Shown piece after piece: positions 26,191-45,300 of a stretch of DNA of 64,000 nucleotides. The DNA lies in NCBI GenBank assembly GCA_947561715.1, contig OX387204.1, forward strand, positions 9,429,001-9,493,000, in the 5' to 3' direction. The translations under genes were made by a program, and so were the position numbers. The notes beneath the pieces are model-generated. The model worked only from the letters and a program-made list of their open reading frames with translations, ran no database searches and had not been told where the DNA came from. The stretch's first letter is position 1; the number at the start of each line of letters is the position of its first letter. Origin of the DNA: Ascidia mentula (taxonomy: Eukaryota > Chordata > Ascidiacea > Phlebobranchia > Ascidiidae).

Positions 26191-28840
26191 CAGCTCCTAC
26201 CTCGTGCATTTACCTCTCCTGCGAATCGCACACATTGTTGTACAAAGGTGTTTTCTTAAGTCTGGTACTTGTCCCTCATTACATAATGTGAGCTTGCGTT
26301 TGAAGGGTTTGTATGAATGTCGCATTATCAGATTATTTCCTCTGTGTTCAATTATCAGCTTAAAGGACAAGCTAGTTTTACTCGTCTTCCCTACTTTTGA
26401 ATGGTACGTTTGTTTTGTTTTTGATAAATTTTCACGTTTACAAACCTCTTTCGACTTCATTTGGCCAAACTAAGACTTCAATCAAATCCCTTCGGGCTAT
26501 GTTGTACCTGATCGGCTTATCACTACATAACATGTTTTGCCAGTTCAACGCATACTAGAGTCCTTTTCCGTGGTGCGAACATTCTTATCAGGTGTTTACT
26601 TCTGCTGGATTCGTTAGTGTTTTCAGCCAGGTACCGGTGCTTGCCAGTACAGCTATTGGCAAATCTTTGTTATGTGCTTACTACTCATTGGTTTTCAAAA
26701 CTGTTTCTTTTTATTGTTTTTTTTTACGACAAATGCCTTACGTATGTGTCGTAAAAACGTTGTTGTCAATTACCTTTCCGTGCTTTTGATGGTTAGTGCA
26801 ATTAAGCTTTGGCGCAGCACACGGTTATTGCAGCCAAATTGACCACTTTATGTAACTTGCCATTAATCCCGGTCAGGTACATCAACCATTGTCTACCGCT
26901 TGTCCAATTGTGTTTGTTTGCTTTATTTTTTGTGGACTGTTGTCTATTGAGATTAGGTGTCCTTTTTAGGTGCTGTGAAAGTTTCCCTTTGACCTTATAC
27001 GGCGTATTTCGCCTTTTACCAAATCGTGCCACAGTTCACGAATTTCCTATGGCTTAAAAATCAAATATTGGCGTTTCCGTGAAGTTAGTTCCTCAGTGTT
27101 TGTTCAATCCTGCGAGCAAGAGTTCCAGTATGGAATAACTTACGTCCCTTCCATTGGTTCCGGAATGGACACCTCATGTGATTCCTCTTTTATTTCGTCA
27201 ACAAATGTTCCACACGCCTTAACTTGTCTTGTGTGCTTATCCCTACCCGAAAGAGATTCCTTGTTTTGCTATTATGCTTTTGTCGTTGTGAATTATGTTT
27301 TGCGCTAACATGTCAGTTGTCATAAACACAAAGCAGTTTCTTGTTAATTATAAAAAGAGATTGTCCAGAATTTGGGGTGAAGAGTGACGAGAGGTTGTTC
27401 CCTTACATGTTCGGTAGTTAAGATGTAAAATATTAAATGAGAGTTCAAGTAGGCACATTAAACATTGGAATGGAAATTTATGACGTTCGCTGAATGCGAC
27501 ATTGTTCAGAATCTGTTTGCACATTTCCTTGCTACGTGACCTCCAACATGAGGTTTAGGAAAGCAGCGATTTGGTAGTACTGTAGCTTGGACCAATTCAA
27601 CTTTACAATTAGTTGTTGAAGTTTGCCATACGGAAAATCTTAAAACGAAATTTATTGGACAGTTCATGTATTCCACGCTGGTGAAATCATGACGTAGATT
27701 TGAATTAGCAAACTTTCTCGAAAAACGAAAGTATATTTGTTAGTAGTCATACAAGTAGATTTCAGCGAACAGACTGATCATGAAGTTTGGGAGGCCCTTA
27801 ATTGTTCTGTTTGTTTGATGGTCGTAAAGAAGAAACATTGCAAAACAACATCCAGCAAATATAGTATATGAATCGTAACTTGTTTCGTACAAGTGTGCCC
27901 GCTGGCGCCCTTATCCGAGTCGTTAAGTGCATAAACAGCACAGCGACAAGGCGAAAAGAGTGTCAAGAAGACGGTCATTTGTAACTTACTAACATAAAAA
28001 TCTCCAAATTGGTCACAACATACTACTAATTTCACATTATAAGTTTTAATATGGTTCGCTCATCGTTGCTTTGTGGGCATACAGTTGCTTTGCACAAAGA
28101 TTACAGCCATTCACGCCACTCCCCCCTTCTCGACCAATCGCGTTGGCTAAGGTTAATTGCACAAATTATAAAAGAGGATGCATCCTCTAATTTGCCTTTG
28201 TAATGACGCGACGTGTGTATTTAGAGTTGTTATAGCTGTATCATCATTAAAATTAATTTACGCAGGTTTTCCATTAAAATGTTTCAATGTGCGGTAGGAA
28301 TTAGTTTGTCTGTTTGTAAAATATGTATTGTAATACTGTTTTTATTTAGCTGTTTTAAGCCTCATTAACGTTCAGCGCCGACGACAAACAACATAGATTG
28401 TAATGACGTGAAGTTTCATTAGCGCAATGCCAATGACGTAAAAAGCGTGTTTCCGGATAGTATCTGATATCATGCTGGTCAGTTTTCACAACAACCACAC
28501 ATCGCATGACTGCGTCACACTGCAAAATGTCAGTTGGTAGTTGTTTTTTCGGGACAAGCTACTGTGTTATTACAGCATTAAAGCAACCACGGGACCACAA
28601 AGCGCTGTTGTCACGTATGACACGCACAGTGTTGCACTTTGCTGGTGGTTGAATGGAATTGTTCGTGTTGTGAAAATGTTAATTGTTGTAAATGTTTTTG
28701 TTATCATAACTGTTATGCTGTTATGCAGTTTTTATTGATGTATTTTTTTAACTCTCACTCAAATGTGTAATTGATTTATTTGTAATTCTGTTGTTATTTT
28801 TCGCAGTATCAACTGGTGTTGTAGGCAACTAACACTAGGT
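26191..28840. other. spacer: HIVEP-like 3' region and PAH 5' region
   Basis: No exon with coding support. The first part should be the 3' UTR of the HIVEP-like gene. An acceptor at about 28806 (TTTTTCGCAG) is followed 35 bases later by the PAH start codon, so PAH has at least one upstream non-coding exon here, or receives a trans-spliced leader as many tunicate mRNAs do; the sequence cannot decide. Confidence 0.45.
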
Positions 28841-33456
<4,616 letters not shown>

Positions 33457-33516
33457 AAAAAGGAAAAAAAGTTTATCTACGAAAGGATAGCAGTGACAAA
33501 GCAAATCACAATATCA

Positions 33517-33522
33517 AATAAA
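33517..33522 (+). terminator. AATAAA poly(A) signal of PAH
   Basis: AATAAA lies about 60 bases after the PAH stop codon, implying a short 3' UTR. Confidence 0.6.
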
Positions 33523-34376
33523 CTCCTGAACGATAAAGTGTACAAATACATGTGCTTCGAAATTTCGCCGGTTTTGCATTGTTAACCTGCTTACATACAC
33601 ACTGCTGCTATAAATTTATCGCTGTTCTGCTGCTGCTTGCTTGTAGTTCTGCTGTAATTTGATTGTGTTTTCGATGTTACAGGGAGTGGTTGTACAATTG
33701 CTATGCATTGTGTATCATATCTATTTTCCAAATGTGCTTGTGAATTAATTAAAGGTTGCGCATCATCTCGAGTTCACTCTGTTAAAATCATAATTTCTCC
33801 GCAAGAAAATTCCTGGCATATACTCGTAGTTGTTCACATACATTTACTGGCAAAACTATTCATCGCATGATGGTTTGACCAAGATTGCAAAACCATGTAG
33901 GCGTAATATTACTGCTTTGTTGGACGGTGCACTGGATGCCCCTGACTATAATCATAAAACTATACCCCCGGCATTGAAAACTAGGTAATTTTGGTTGGTA
34001 ACTTTTCGCATCATCTTACCAGAACCACATTTAGGACTCAAAAAAGTTGTTACATCATTGTATTTACCAGGTGGTGTTGGACGAAAGTTGTACAATTTTT
34101 TTGTATCACAATATACAGAAATTGATTTATACACACCACAACGCAGGAAAGTTTTATGCATATATTCAGTTGGATAAGACTTTTGTCACAGAACAACTCA
34201 AACATTAATCTTACCACATTACAATCATTTTGTGAACATATTTATCTTTATAAACGTGTTAATTTGTACCTATACCACTACACCAAATAATACCAAATTT
34301 TACAAAACCGACGTTTTTATCAACAACCATTTTTTCACCGAAACAACCGTTTTGTGTTGGACAAAATTTGACAACA
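33523..34376. other. convergent spacer between PAH and ALDH16A1
   Basis: AT-rich sequence between two convergent genes; no coding exon, RNA gene or clear repeat recognised. It should include the ALDH16A1 3' UTR on the minus strand. Confidence 0.5.
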
Positions 34377-37300
34377 TCAGTTGGCATACGTAACTCCCAT
34401 TGGCATCCAAATGTTTTTACACTGGGTGGCGTGGTACAAAAACTCCTCCCCTTGGCCCTGATCAGGATTAGTCCAGTCCCGTTTCAACCCGTAGTTTACC
34501 CAAGTCCTCTTTACATTTTCGGCCGACGAGTATTCGACAAACTTTGAACCCTTTGGTGATGGAAACACGCATTAAAGCTAAATAAGGTATCGGCATAACA
34601 CAACCTAGTAACACTGCGCTACAGACATGTTTGTTTTGAATCCAAAACGTATTACCGCAAAAACAACAATGGGTATAATTCTTGGACAAACGTTTTTTTG
34701 TACAATTTGAAATTAAATTATTGATATGTAATTTCAAAAGCGCTTTTAAGTGCCAAATATAACCATATGTGCATTTCTATGTTTTTTCACCAAGCAATTT
34801 TTTAAAGATATTTTAATTTTGGGAACTTACTTCAGCTGTTCCGAAATACCACATGGCATCTACGTTTTGATGCTCAACTAGAAACTTTGTTACGTGGTCA
34901 CGGCTTCCACTCAAGACATTAACAACACCCGCCGGTAGATCTGACGTGTCAAAAACCTACGAAAACATTGCACAATATTTTAGAAGCATTTGACATTGTT
35001 GAGCTAAACATGGCCCGATCAAATATCACAGAAAATTGAAAATGTTGTGAACAAGATCGTGAGAGCTTTTGGGAAATTCGTTACTTTCGTATTACACATT
35101 CCCATGTCAAGGCCATCGGGGATCGGCATTCTGTTGAACGCCGCATGCCAGTTTACAACTTTTAATTAATTTCACGTACCAACCGTAAATCACTTGCCAT
35201 TAATTATCACCTCGAGGGCCCTGCTCTATGGGCTTGTTTTCTGAAATTTACCACGGTATTTCCAAAAGCTACAGTTTTTAGATTTGACTACAAAAAACAT
35301 CCTCATACCTGGTAAAAATCAAGAGCAGGGATTGGGTATTTTTCGCTTGGAATTATAACAACACAGTTGGCTCGAATCACGGCTGGAGCGAAAAGTGAGA
35401 CAAACGCAAGTAGGGGGTTTGTGTCGGGACAAGCAATTCCAATCACACCAACAGGTTCCCTGATGCAAACCGTGCAACCATACAACTGTGTTTCCTGCCA
35501 AGTATTAATCACACTTTTGAAAAACTCCATATATACGGATCGGGAACACAGGTCAGTAACTGATAACAAAACTACATACTTGAACAACGCCGCCGAATTT
35601 ATCGGCATATGCTCCCCAATAAAACAACCTCTGAATAGAAAGATCCACTTCATGCAATGAAGATTCAAGGTTCTGGCCTAAGTTGTGAAAAAGAAACTTA
35701 CATTAGCCGTTGAAAATAAATATTACACTCTCACAAAACGTCCGTTGTTTGTAGCGAACCTGTTAGCTGGCTAAGTCGGTTCGCAACTTCACTGCGACGC
35801 AGTTCAAGATTTTCCGCCATGTAGTACACAATCTGCGCCCTATAACACGTGGACAGGAATCAAACAAAAATATATAACTCTAAACTTTCTGGAACGTATT
35901 CACAAATTTGAAACGCCATGAAGTGAATCATAAGCTCGAGTGCTCAATTTATATAATAAATAAATTACTAATCTGTTCATGTGGAAAACCGGACCTGTTG
36001 TGCGCCGCTCTTTTTCCCCATCCAGGGGCAGCTTTATGAGCCGCCTCGACTGCATTTCTTACATCTTTTCTATTGCTATCCCCAACATATGCAGCAATGT
36101 GTTTATTGTTGGAGTATATAGGTCTCGAATAGCAACCGTCTGGGCGTTTTTGCGCACCCCCGTAATATACCTTGTACGTGTGGTCAACTCTGCAAAAAAT
36201 TGATAAACATGAATTGATGCACGAGTATGTAAATTTCAATCAAAATCAAAGTGGTAATACCGAGAAATGACAAGAACTCAACAAGAAAAATCTATGTGCA
36301 CAAAGTATTATCAGTAACAGGAAATTTATCCAAATTGAGCGAATAATTCAATGAACTTGCTTGGGGAGACGAATGCCATTTTGTTGTATTTCTTGGTCAG
36401 TTGGTTGTCCCTGTCCAGGCGCAGGCATCATACTTTCACCAAAGTTTGATCCAAATGACTTCATGTCGATCTGAAAGCATAAATAACAGATGTTGGACTA
36501 TATAGACGACCCTTAAAAATTAAATATACTGGATTACTTTCATGCAAACGTTTTGTTATCATCCTGACATATATCAAAAACTATTTTTGATGGGTCGTGT
36601 GTTGTACAGTAAAAATGTAATGAAATGTTTATAAAAAAATAAGCAAACACTTGGTACCTCATCACATAGCGGCCGAGGTCTTTCTTCCCAAGACGGTCTA
36701 ACATATTCGAACAAACCTTCTTTCCCCCCATCTCGGCCAAACCCACTTTCTCTATAACCCCCGAATCCGGCCGCTGCGTCAAACATGTTGTGACAATTAA
36801 CCCACACAGATCCTGCTTTTATGGAGATTGCGAGTTCCAATGCTAAGAAAAGGGAAGTAATTATGTTGAAGGAAAGTAGAATTTTGAAGTTATAAAAGCT
36901 TTAAACATGTACTGTACATTTACCACGTGAATTTTAAACATATGAACCATTCTAAACAAATCGTTTTACTGCGGATTGAAATGAAAACTTTTTTTCCGAA
37001 CCTGTAGGAAGGTTGTCCGACCACACGCTTGCCGCAAGACCATAGTTTGTATTGTTTCCGATTGCTATTGCCTCTTTTGCAGTACGAAATGGCAAAGCAA
37101 CCAAAACTGGCCCAAATACCTTAACAGACGTTATGTCAGAGCGTCAATGAGTCAAATAATTAAACGCATATTGAAGATTTATTTATCAAACGTATACTCC
37201 TCTGCTTATTTGTTAAGGTTTTACGTTTTTCATGATGACAATGCTTGACGATACACACAAATTATATTGAACATTTCGGAAGCGAACGCTGACTGTTGGC

Positions 37301-39870
37301 TTGATAACTTATTATTATTTTACCTCTTCCCTGACAACCCGTGAAACGGTCTGAACTTTAGTGATAAGTGTAGGTGGATAATAAAGCCCGGTTTGAGGTA
37401 CAGGCACAGGTGCATGATAAACATCTGCCCCTTCACCTTTTGCTTCCTCCACATACTCTGTTATAGTTTTCAACTGTTGTTTGCTAACAACTGCACCAAC
37501 ATCAATGCCCTGAAAGGTATAATTGCAATGTTGAAAGAGATGGAAATTATCAAAACTGTTTTACTACTGTGTCTGCACAGTATGATGATCTACCAATTGG
37601 TTATGAAAAAACATCAAGATAAAAGTATAAAACCTTCCTTAAAATTACCAGAAATAAAAACCTCCATTACAATTACTTCTGAAATAACAAAAATCTGTAT
37701 GCACTGTACAGTACCACCAAAATTACAAAAAAATGTGTTATGGCTGCAATACCACTTTGATATTACGTTTTTACAATAGCTGGATCACCAAAACCATAGT
37801 ATTGAGGCAATGTTCACACAGCAAAAAAATTGTGTTGACCTTATCAAGTGAGTGGCCAAGTCTAAAGTGTGTCATTCTCTCCTTGAGTCGGATTATCAGA
37901 TCATCATATATGTTTTCCTGAACAATTAGCTTGGAACCAGCACTGCAAACCTTCGAAAGCACATAAACTCATACAATATCTTATAACAAAATGTTACTTC
38001 AACAACGAAATGTTTAGCACCTGCCCTTGGTTAAAATAAATTGCATCCACAATGCCTTCCACTGTGCTGTCCAAGTCTGCATTTTCCATGACAACCACTG
38101 GTGATTTACCTCCAAGTTCAAGCGACAACTTCTTTCCACTCCCAGCAGTTAAGCGCCTTAAAGTTTGTCCAACCTATGCAAAACATATACATGCTACACA
38201 GAATAAAGTACATCACAACACAACAAAATACAGGCGTGGATCCAGTAAAAGCCACTTTGTCAATGTCAGGATGCATTGCCAGTTTGCTACCAAATGCTCC
38301 ATTTCCAGTGACCACATTAAAAACACCTAAAAAATACTTCAGTTAACACAAATAAACATTAAGAAGTGTCTTGAAATAAGAAACCTACGTTTATTCAAAA
38401 TATTTTGCAAAAAAGATGGAAGTAGAACAAATATTTTGTGGAATACAATTTGTCAACTGTACGCAGAATGTTATTTATAACCTTATCCATAAATTTAAAC
38501 TTTATAGTGTAGGACAGTATTGACATTTGCATTATAACTCTTTTTATTATACAGCAAACAACAGTGTTTACCTGGTGGAAGCCCAGACTCATGACATATT
38601 TCAGCAAACAAAAGGGCAGAAAGCCTTGTAAACGTGGCAGGCTTTAAGACCACCGTGTTACCCATTGCCAATGCAGGACAAACCTGCCAAAAACACAAAC
38701 CATTGAGTTGAATCTGTGGCTATATGTTTGTTGTTCTTTAATCTTACAAAATTTGAAAAATTCAAGAAATACCCATACCATATTTATCATTACACGAGAT
38801 GTATGTAGAAAGGTCTACAGAAGAGCCACTTATACTGTGTTAAAATCACAATTGAACAAACCAACAGACAGACATGCAGTAAGTAGAACTGACCTTCCAG
38901 GTTAATAACATCAAAGGAAAATTCCATGGCACAATTGCTCCCACAACACCTAAGAAGATTTTCACACATTACACCACAATAAAGTCAAGTTGCTGGGTTA
39001 TTGCCCTCAATAAACAGGTATTTTAAGCATAAAAATATTTGGATAAACAGTAATCAACATTTTTATTTGCAGAATTTAAAGCTTGTTTGGAATGACCCAT
39101 CCTTCTGAATGTTCATCCTTCATACAAAATTTATTTGAAATACGCACATACCAACTGGTTTCCATCCTCGCATTTCTGTATCTGCAAGTTGGGCCCAGCC
39201 AGCATGGTGGTAGAAGTGTCGTGCCACTAGAGGGACATCACAATCTCTTGTTTCTCTGATGGATTTTCCATTGTCAAGAGCTTCCATAACAGCAATTAAC
39301 CTGTGATGTTTCTGCACATTTCTTGCAATGGCATAAAGATACCTACAAAAGTAAAAAAAACATAACATGGTGGAGTGTATGCATAAATTTAAAGAAATGC
39401 TAAAAACCTAGCTCTAGAATGTGGTGGTAGCTGAGACCATGATTTGTATGCTTCCTTGGCACAAGATACAGCATAATTTACATCATCTTCTTCGCCCTGG
39501 CACAGAAAGTTAAAACTAGTCAACAAACTATGGGCTACAATTAAAAAAGAGGACTATACCTGAATTGTTGTTGCCAATACCTCACCCGTTGCCGGGCTAC
39601 ATGTTTCATATGTTTTGCGATTTTCTGGTATCACCCATTTTCCATTAATAAAATGTCCAAGTGAGTTGTCATGCTGCTTCAGCCAGGCCTGCATAGTTTA
39701 GTACTATCGTTACAAACAGAATTCATAAAAGACAATGCAAATAATTTTTATACTATTTATCAAAAGTTATCAACCTTTGCAACATTTGGTGCTTCTGGAG
39801 CAGGCCCATATTCCATTGTACCAAATATTCTTTTGACCTGGCTTTCAGTAATCAAAACATTTGCAGCCAT
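34377..39870 (-). CDS. ALDH16A1: aldehyde dehydrogenase 16A1 (double ALDH domain)
   Basis: Eighteen exons from 39775-39870 down to 34377-34550; phases close to 818 aa (human 802). The N-terminus ([16 protein letters not shown]) and C-terminus ([10 protein letters not shown]) match ALDH16A1, which uniquely carries a full ALDH domain plus a partial second one. First domain: Rossmann/active-site blocks [38 protein letters not shown] (catalytic Glu) and [14 protein letters not shown], whose Cys (exon 37840-37950) is the canonical nucleophile; then [20 protein letters not shown]. Second domain: [56 protein letters not shown] and [16 protein letters not shown], with no catalytic Cys, as in the family. 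Mammalian ALDH16A1 lacks the first-domain Cys, so this protein is likely an active NAD-dependent aldehyde dehydrogenase; substrate unknown. Intron 13 (36190-36360) appears to use a GC donor. Confidence 0.94.
36190..36360 (-). other. probable GC-AG intron 13 of ALDH16A1
   Basis: The exon ending at 36361 must stop in phase 2 to join the exon starting at 36189. The only fitting donor on the minus strand reads AA|GCAAGT, the standard context of the minor GC-AG intron class; the neighbouring GT would break the frame. The acceptor is TTTTTTGCAG. The joined reading gives [18 protein letters not shown], which fits the family linker. Confidence 0.65.
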
Positions 39871-42346
39871 TATTGTTTTAACAACAAGATCACCTAAAAC
39901 CTTGCATATAGCAGCATTTAAACAAAATCACAAAAAAATTTGACAATATACTTATTTTTTAACTTTGGAGTATTTAGTCTCGAAAATGAATTAACTTAAT
40001 CATTGCACTGCAGACAGTTATATAGACTGTTTCCGTATCTAAGGTCTCATCAAACAAAGTGTGGCCATAGTGTGTTTCACATTAGTCATGTTGTTTGGTT
40101 CTAAGTTAGGTGTCAATCTGATCACTGTTGACTGAAAAGTATCACTAAGTGGAAAACTCTATGCCTGTTAGTTGAAAAGCTTGCCCATTGCTACAGTCAC
40201 CAACAGCACTGATAAGACTTTTTGATTGAAGCAGAGTGTCCTACTGTCTGCAGCTTATGATAGTTATGGGTCTTTTGTTCCTATATAAGTTAAATTTTCA
40301 GAAAAAGACACCACCAGCAGTATGTATAAAAATAATTTCCTCAGAGGTTTAAGGCATGTGTAAGTACTATATATGAATTTCACTTTCAAAAATTGCCTCC
40401 ACTATTATTACTTTGAGCAGAGTCGGGCAATACTTTTGTTGATATTTCAGTGTATGCAGTTAAGTGAGGCAAATTAATCAACATATTTATGGACTTCTTA
40501 CCTAAATATAACCAGCACTTTTAAACGAAAGGAGATGTGTACGTCAGGATTGCAAAAAAAAGTTTGCATGTTAAAACATGACCTAAGCATAAAATGTCAC
40601 CCATTTTGACAATTAATTAAATACACTTTCACAGTCAACTTTGGTCTGAGCTAAGTTAAATATACTATCTTTCATCATGCAGTTTTCCTAAAATTTGTAG
40701 TAATAGTAATCTTCACATGGCAATCGCAACCTCACAACCAAAACAGAGTTTGCATTATGGTTTCCACAAGTGTGCCAAGATGGGTCAAGTGATTTAATGT
40801 AAAATTGTCCCACATGTTTGTCTGTAAAATTATTTTAACTTTCCCTTTTACCAAATTAAACATTTCGCAATAATAAAGTATACTAAATACACCTATTTGG
40901 TTAAAACCTGCATATACATTTAAAGCAACATAAAAATGATGTTGTTAAACTAATAATAAATGCACTTAAAGATCTGGAATGGTGTGATAACATATAACCA
41001 GATTTTTCTACATTTAATTTCCAAGTGTCAAAGCTGATTTTTTGTAATAGACGTTAACATCAGCCTTTGCAACACTTTGTCAAAAAAAGTCCACCTGTAA
41101 CCACAGAAGTTATAGACCCGAGACTGATATGGCATATTGCCGAAATTGAATTAAACCATACGTTAGTCACGTAACAGAGACTATACAATATTTTGCAAAT
41201 GAGGAATGTTTACAACAAACGCAACATACGATTTTGCTCTAGAATCACTTTTGACCATTGTATTTGTCGATAAAATGTCCGAAGAATCCGCAGCAAATAA
41301 TATGACCTACACGCACAAAACAGCTAAAAAACATAAGCGAGATTGAAAACTTTCGAGTTTTTTTTTATGAGACTTGACTCTTGCAGCATTGAACACGCCC
41401 ACAAATGATGACACGCCCATTTTTTAAACGAGCATGTTGTGGAGTAAGATTTTTATCACAGGACAAGTGTTCAGCATTATTGGTTTCCTGGCATCAAGCC
41501 CCACAAGGAGGGTGCAGTCGGCATGATTCTAGTGGCCATGAATGCCATTTGTTTGTTTTAAAACTAAGATCACACAGACACACGAGATTTCATAAAAGCG
41601 CTGGCCCTCGCACAAGCACATGTTTTTTCTGGCATAAATCATAAGTTTTAATAAATAGCGACCTACTTCATTGCTAAGCAACGTGCTTAGTTTTTGGTTT
41701 GAAAAACATATTGACCTGCTATGTTAATTACTCGAACTTAGTGACACGCAAAAGCTAAACTCACTTACAATTTATAAAATCAATGTTATTTTTTTTGACA
41801 AGTGTTGAAGCACGGTGGTGATGGAGCATTTCTGCGATAATTTGTTTTCACTCCAAACTTAACACTTTTTCATTTATTTAGGCGTTTTTTCAGCCTTGTT
41901 TTTTACACGTCCGTGTAGATGCGGCTCAACCGACAGTAAACTCTGGAGACTCGTTTCATTACAAATTTTTTATTGGGTAGTAATCCATATCCGTGTCTTT
42001 GATTACATTGGCAGGATAAAAAAAGGCTATTACTTTAAATATATGATAAACACAAGCTTTCGCAAGGTACAAGTGGCCCAACACATTGGAATGCAGGTAA
42101 AAAAGCAGAAAAAAACTTCTGCTTATTGTGTCACTACCTACACCTCATAAAGGGATAAGTAACATCATTTTGACAACCATTTGATGACAAATATGGTTCA
42201 GCAGTGGAAGTAGAAAATTGGATGAATCGGCATAATAATAATCAGCACCAAGTGAGCATATATCATGGTACCTGAACAGACAAAAGCAAAATTCCAATCA
42301 TTATAGTTTTTGTGCTTACTATGACCTTATTTGGCACAATACAATA
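39871..42346. other. spacer upstream of ALDH16A1 and downstream of the sushi/VWA gene
   Basis: AT-rich, no coding exon supported. It should contain the ALDH16A1 promoter and the 3' UTR of the sushi/VWA gene. A minus-strand acceptor at about 42269 followed by an open frame could be an alternative 3' exon of the sushi/VWA gene, but neither frame there resembles a known domain. Confidence 0.4.
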
Positions 42347-45300
42347 TTATGATGTATTAGTAAGAGCCAGTATTATAAGTATAGTATGGGCCAGTCTCTT
42401 CATTCTCAGAATTATGAGCAAATCCATAAACAGTGTTCCTATGAAGTAATAATTTTACAGAAAAAAAATTATTTAGTTTGTTTAAGATGTAAAGGGTAGA
42501 AAAAAAAATACCATGGCCTGTTGTGTTTATTTCCTCCATAACAACTGGATCATACAACAAAGACTTGTCAAAAGTTTCTGTCTTCGAATTACGAAGTATT
42601 TTGAATGACTGTTGGTAAGAATCTCCAATGCTAGCAACAGTGAGTTCAATTTCTTCGCAAACAATTGTATTACTTACAAGTTAACGTTTGCCATGTAATT
42701 ATAATTACCATATTTTTGAATAAACTCTGTAATTTGATCTTTGCTGGAGAACAAATTAGTATTTGTTACAAAAATAATCTGATACTTTGAAGTTATTTTT
42801 GGTCTTCCAACAGTGTTTAAGTAAGTAACTGAATGCAAAAACGCCTGTCTACTAGCTGAGCATCCTCCAGTGTGTTGAATATTGTCAACAATAAATTTGA
42901 TAAAGTTTATATCATAACTTGATATCTCCAACTCAACCTAAATATAAATTTTAAGTCAAAAAAAGTGCCATTACACATTATCCAGTACATATCACCTGGA
43001 ACACGTCTTCTATATTTCCGGAACTGCAAACCACGTTTGGGTTTCCACTGATTTGAACAACACCAACCAGTATATCACCCTCCTCAATAGCACCCACATT
43101 TTGATGAATTATCTTGTATACAAAATTTAAATTGTCCTTGAAGTTTTCCTCTGTAGTCGAGCCAGACATGTCCAAAACAATGAGTAAGTCCTTCTTGCAA
43201 TTGTCACAAGCTAAGTAAGAAGCAAAACAGAACAATTAAATCAATTAGTATTTTTGTATCATTGTCAAACGTCCACAAATGTTTGCAAACACTCTTTAAT
43301 GATTTTCCATTTGTTGAAAAAATACCTTCACATGTTGGTATAGAAGAGCTCCACTGTACAGAACCATCAGTTTGTGGCAAGTTACACTTGATAGTTTTAT
43401 TTCCAAGCAGCAAATAACCATTATGACAAGTTACAGTACATTCTGCATTGTATTGATTTCCGTTCGGGCAAGATAAAACACCATTTTTTGGTTCAATTAA
43501 AGGAGGCTGACATAAAAGGTCTTCACAAAACAATTTGTTTTCAAATATAAAATGCATGTTAATTTATTGTCAGGCATGTAACCTGTTTCACACTCGGGTG
43601 TTGAATCAGACCATGTTAAAACACTGTTTGCATTTTCAAGACAAATAATAACCTGTGGTCCAACAAGGAAACTTCCCTCAGGACAAAAAAACAAACATTC
43701 AGACAGAAAGAGATTTTTTTCAGAACAAACAACAGTCAAATCAGTACTATTATAAATTTCTGAACATAGTTTTTCTGCAAAGGTAAAATAACATAATCAA
43801 TAACAAATTAGCAAACTACATTTTTCTTACGCTTGCAAGTTGGCGGGGCAAAATTCCATTCATACACATTTTCAAACTTTTCTATACACTGAAGTAATAC
43901 ATTTCCCTCCAAAACAAAATTATTTTCACAGTGGAACTCACACAAACTTCCTACGTGTGGTACAAATGTACACACTGCCTGGCCATGTGAAACATGCATT
44001 CGCCTACATCGAGGACCTGGAAACAATAAACTGAAACATTTGCAACATTAAGTAAACTGCAACTAACCTGGGCAGAAAAATGTAGTTAGGTCATGGCTGA
44101 TTTTATACACAGTTGGTCGATAATCTTGGATGTCAGAAGCGTAGAAATTCAAGTTTGTCTCCAAGTTGAAAATCTCACCAGGATTCAGACTGACCACAAA
44201 AATATTTGCTCCTGTAATAATTTCACTTTTCTCAATGCTTTTTTGTGTACATAATCATTTATCTGACTGATCTTTCTTACCTGTTTCCATAAGAATTTTA
44301 GTTTCTGCGATATCGTGGTTCCCTGGATTACCATACACAATATAAACCAACAGTGGCTTTGCAACTGGTCTTCCAGTTTGTACTAAAAAGTCACTAATAA
44401 TTTTCAAGTAATGCCTACTTGAAGGACAATCTGCTACATGCAATAGATTTTGAGCAATTTTCCTGACACCAGGAAATGTGTTGTTATCCATTAGTTCATC
44501 CTAAATGTGAAAGTTACATTTAGTAAGGACCATAAATGGGTCGATATTGAACCTACTGTTACTGTGTACGTTGAACCACACATATCAGAGTTTGTTTGTG
44601 CCACTCTAAACCATATATGCTCGCTTACTGCCAAAGGAAATAGTTTTTCAATCAGAGATGTAGCAAACATAACAGAATGGTCATATTCATTTTCTGGAAG
44701 TGATCCATTTAATAAAATCATGACATCTATGTAAACCTTGTCACATGCTTTAACAAACACAATTTTTTTTTAAATTTTGGTTTAGTGTCATCAAAAGCAT
44801 TGGACTCACCGATATTCAACAGCGAACCATTTTTCAAGCTTTCTACTCAAACATAAAAAATTTTTAGGAATAGTAGGAAAGTACAAAACGAAACTTACCA
44901 GAGCAAACATTTGTTGAAATGTTCCACATCCCTTCACTATTGTCAGGGGATGGATAACAGTAGTGCTTTTCTTGTAGTTGTGCATCAGGACATGATACAA
45001 TGCACATAGAACCAAGTTTGTTGGAGTTAGTGCAACTGACATCATCTTCATATAAAACAGTCAATGGAGGTTCACACAAGGCCTCTGCAAACATTTTTTT
45101 AATTAAATATATTATCAAAATTCTAATGTTTAAACAATTTAGAAGTAGAGCACAAAATTTCATTCAGTTAGCGTGACCTCTGTTTGCACACCCAGGTAGG
45201 TTTTGCATATGTTGGCTTATGATTGCCGAAACAATTTTATCAATTAAAATCAGTAAATACAAAGATTGCTTTGAAAAAAAAAATTTTTTTCCCATTGGTG

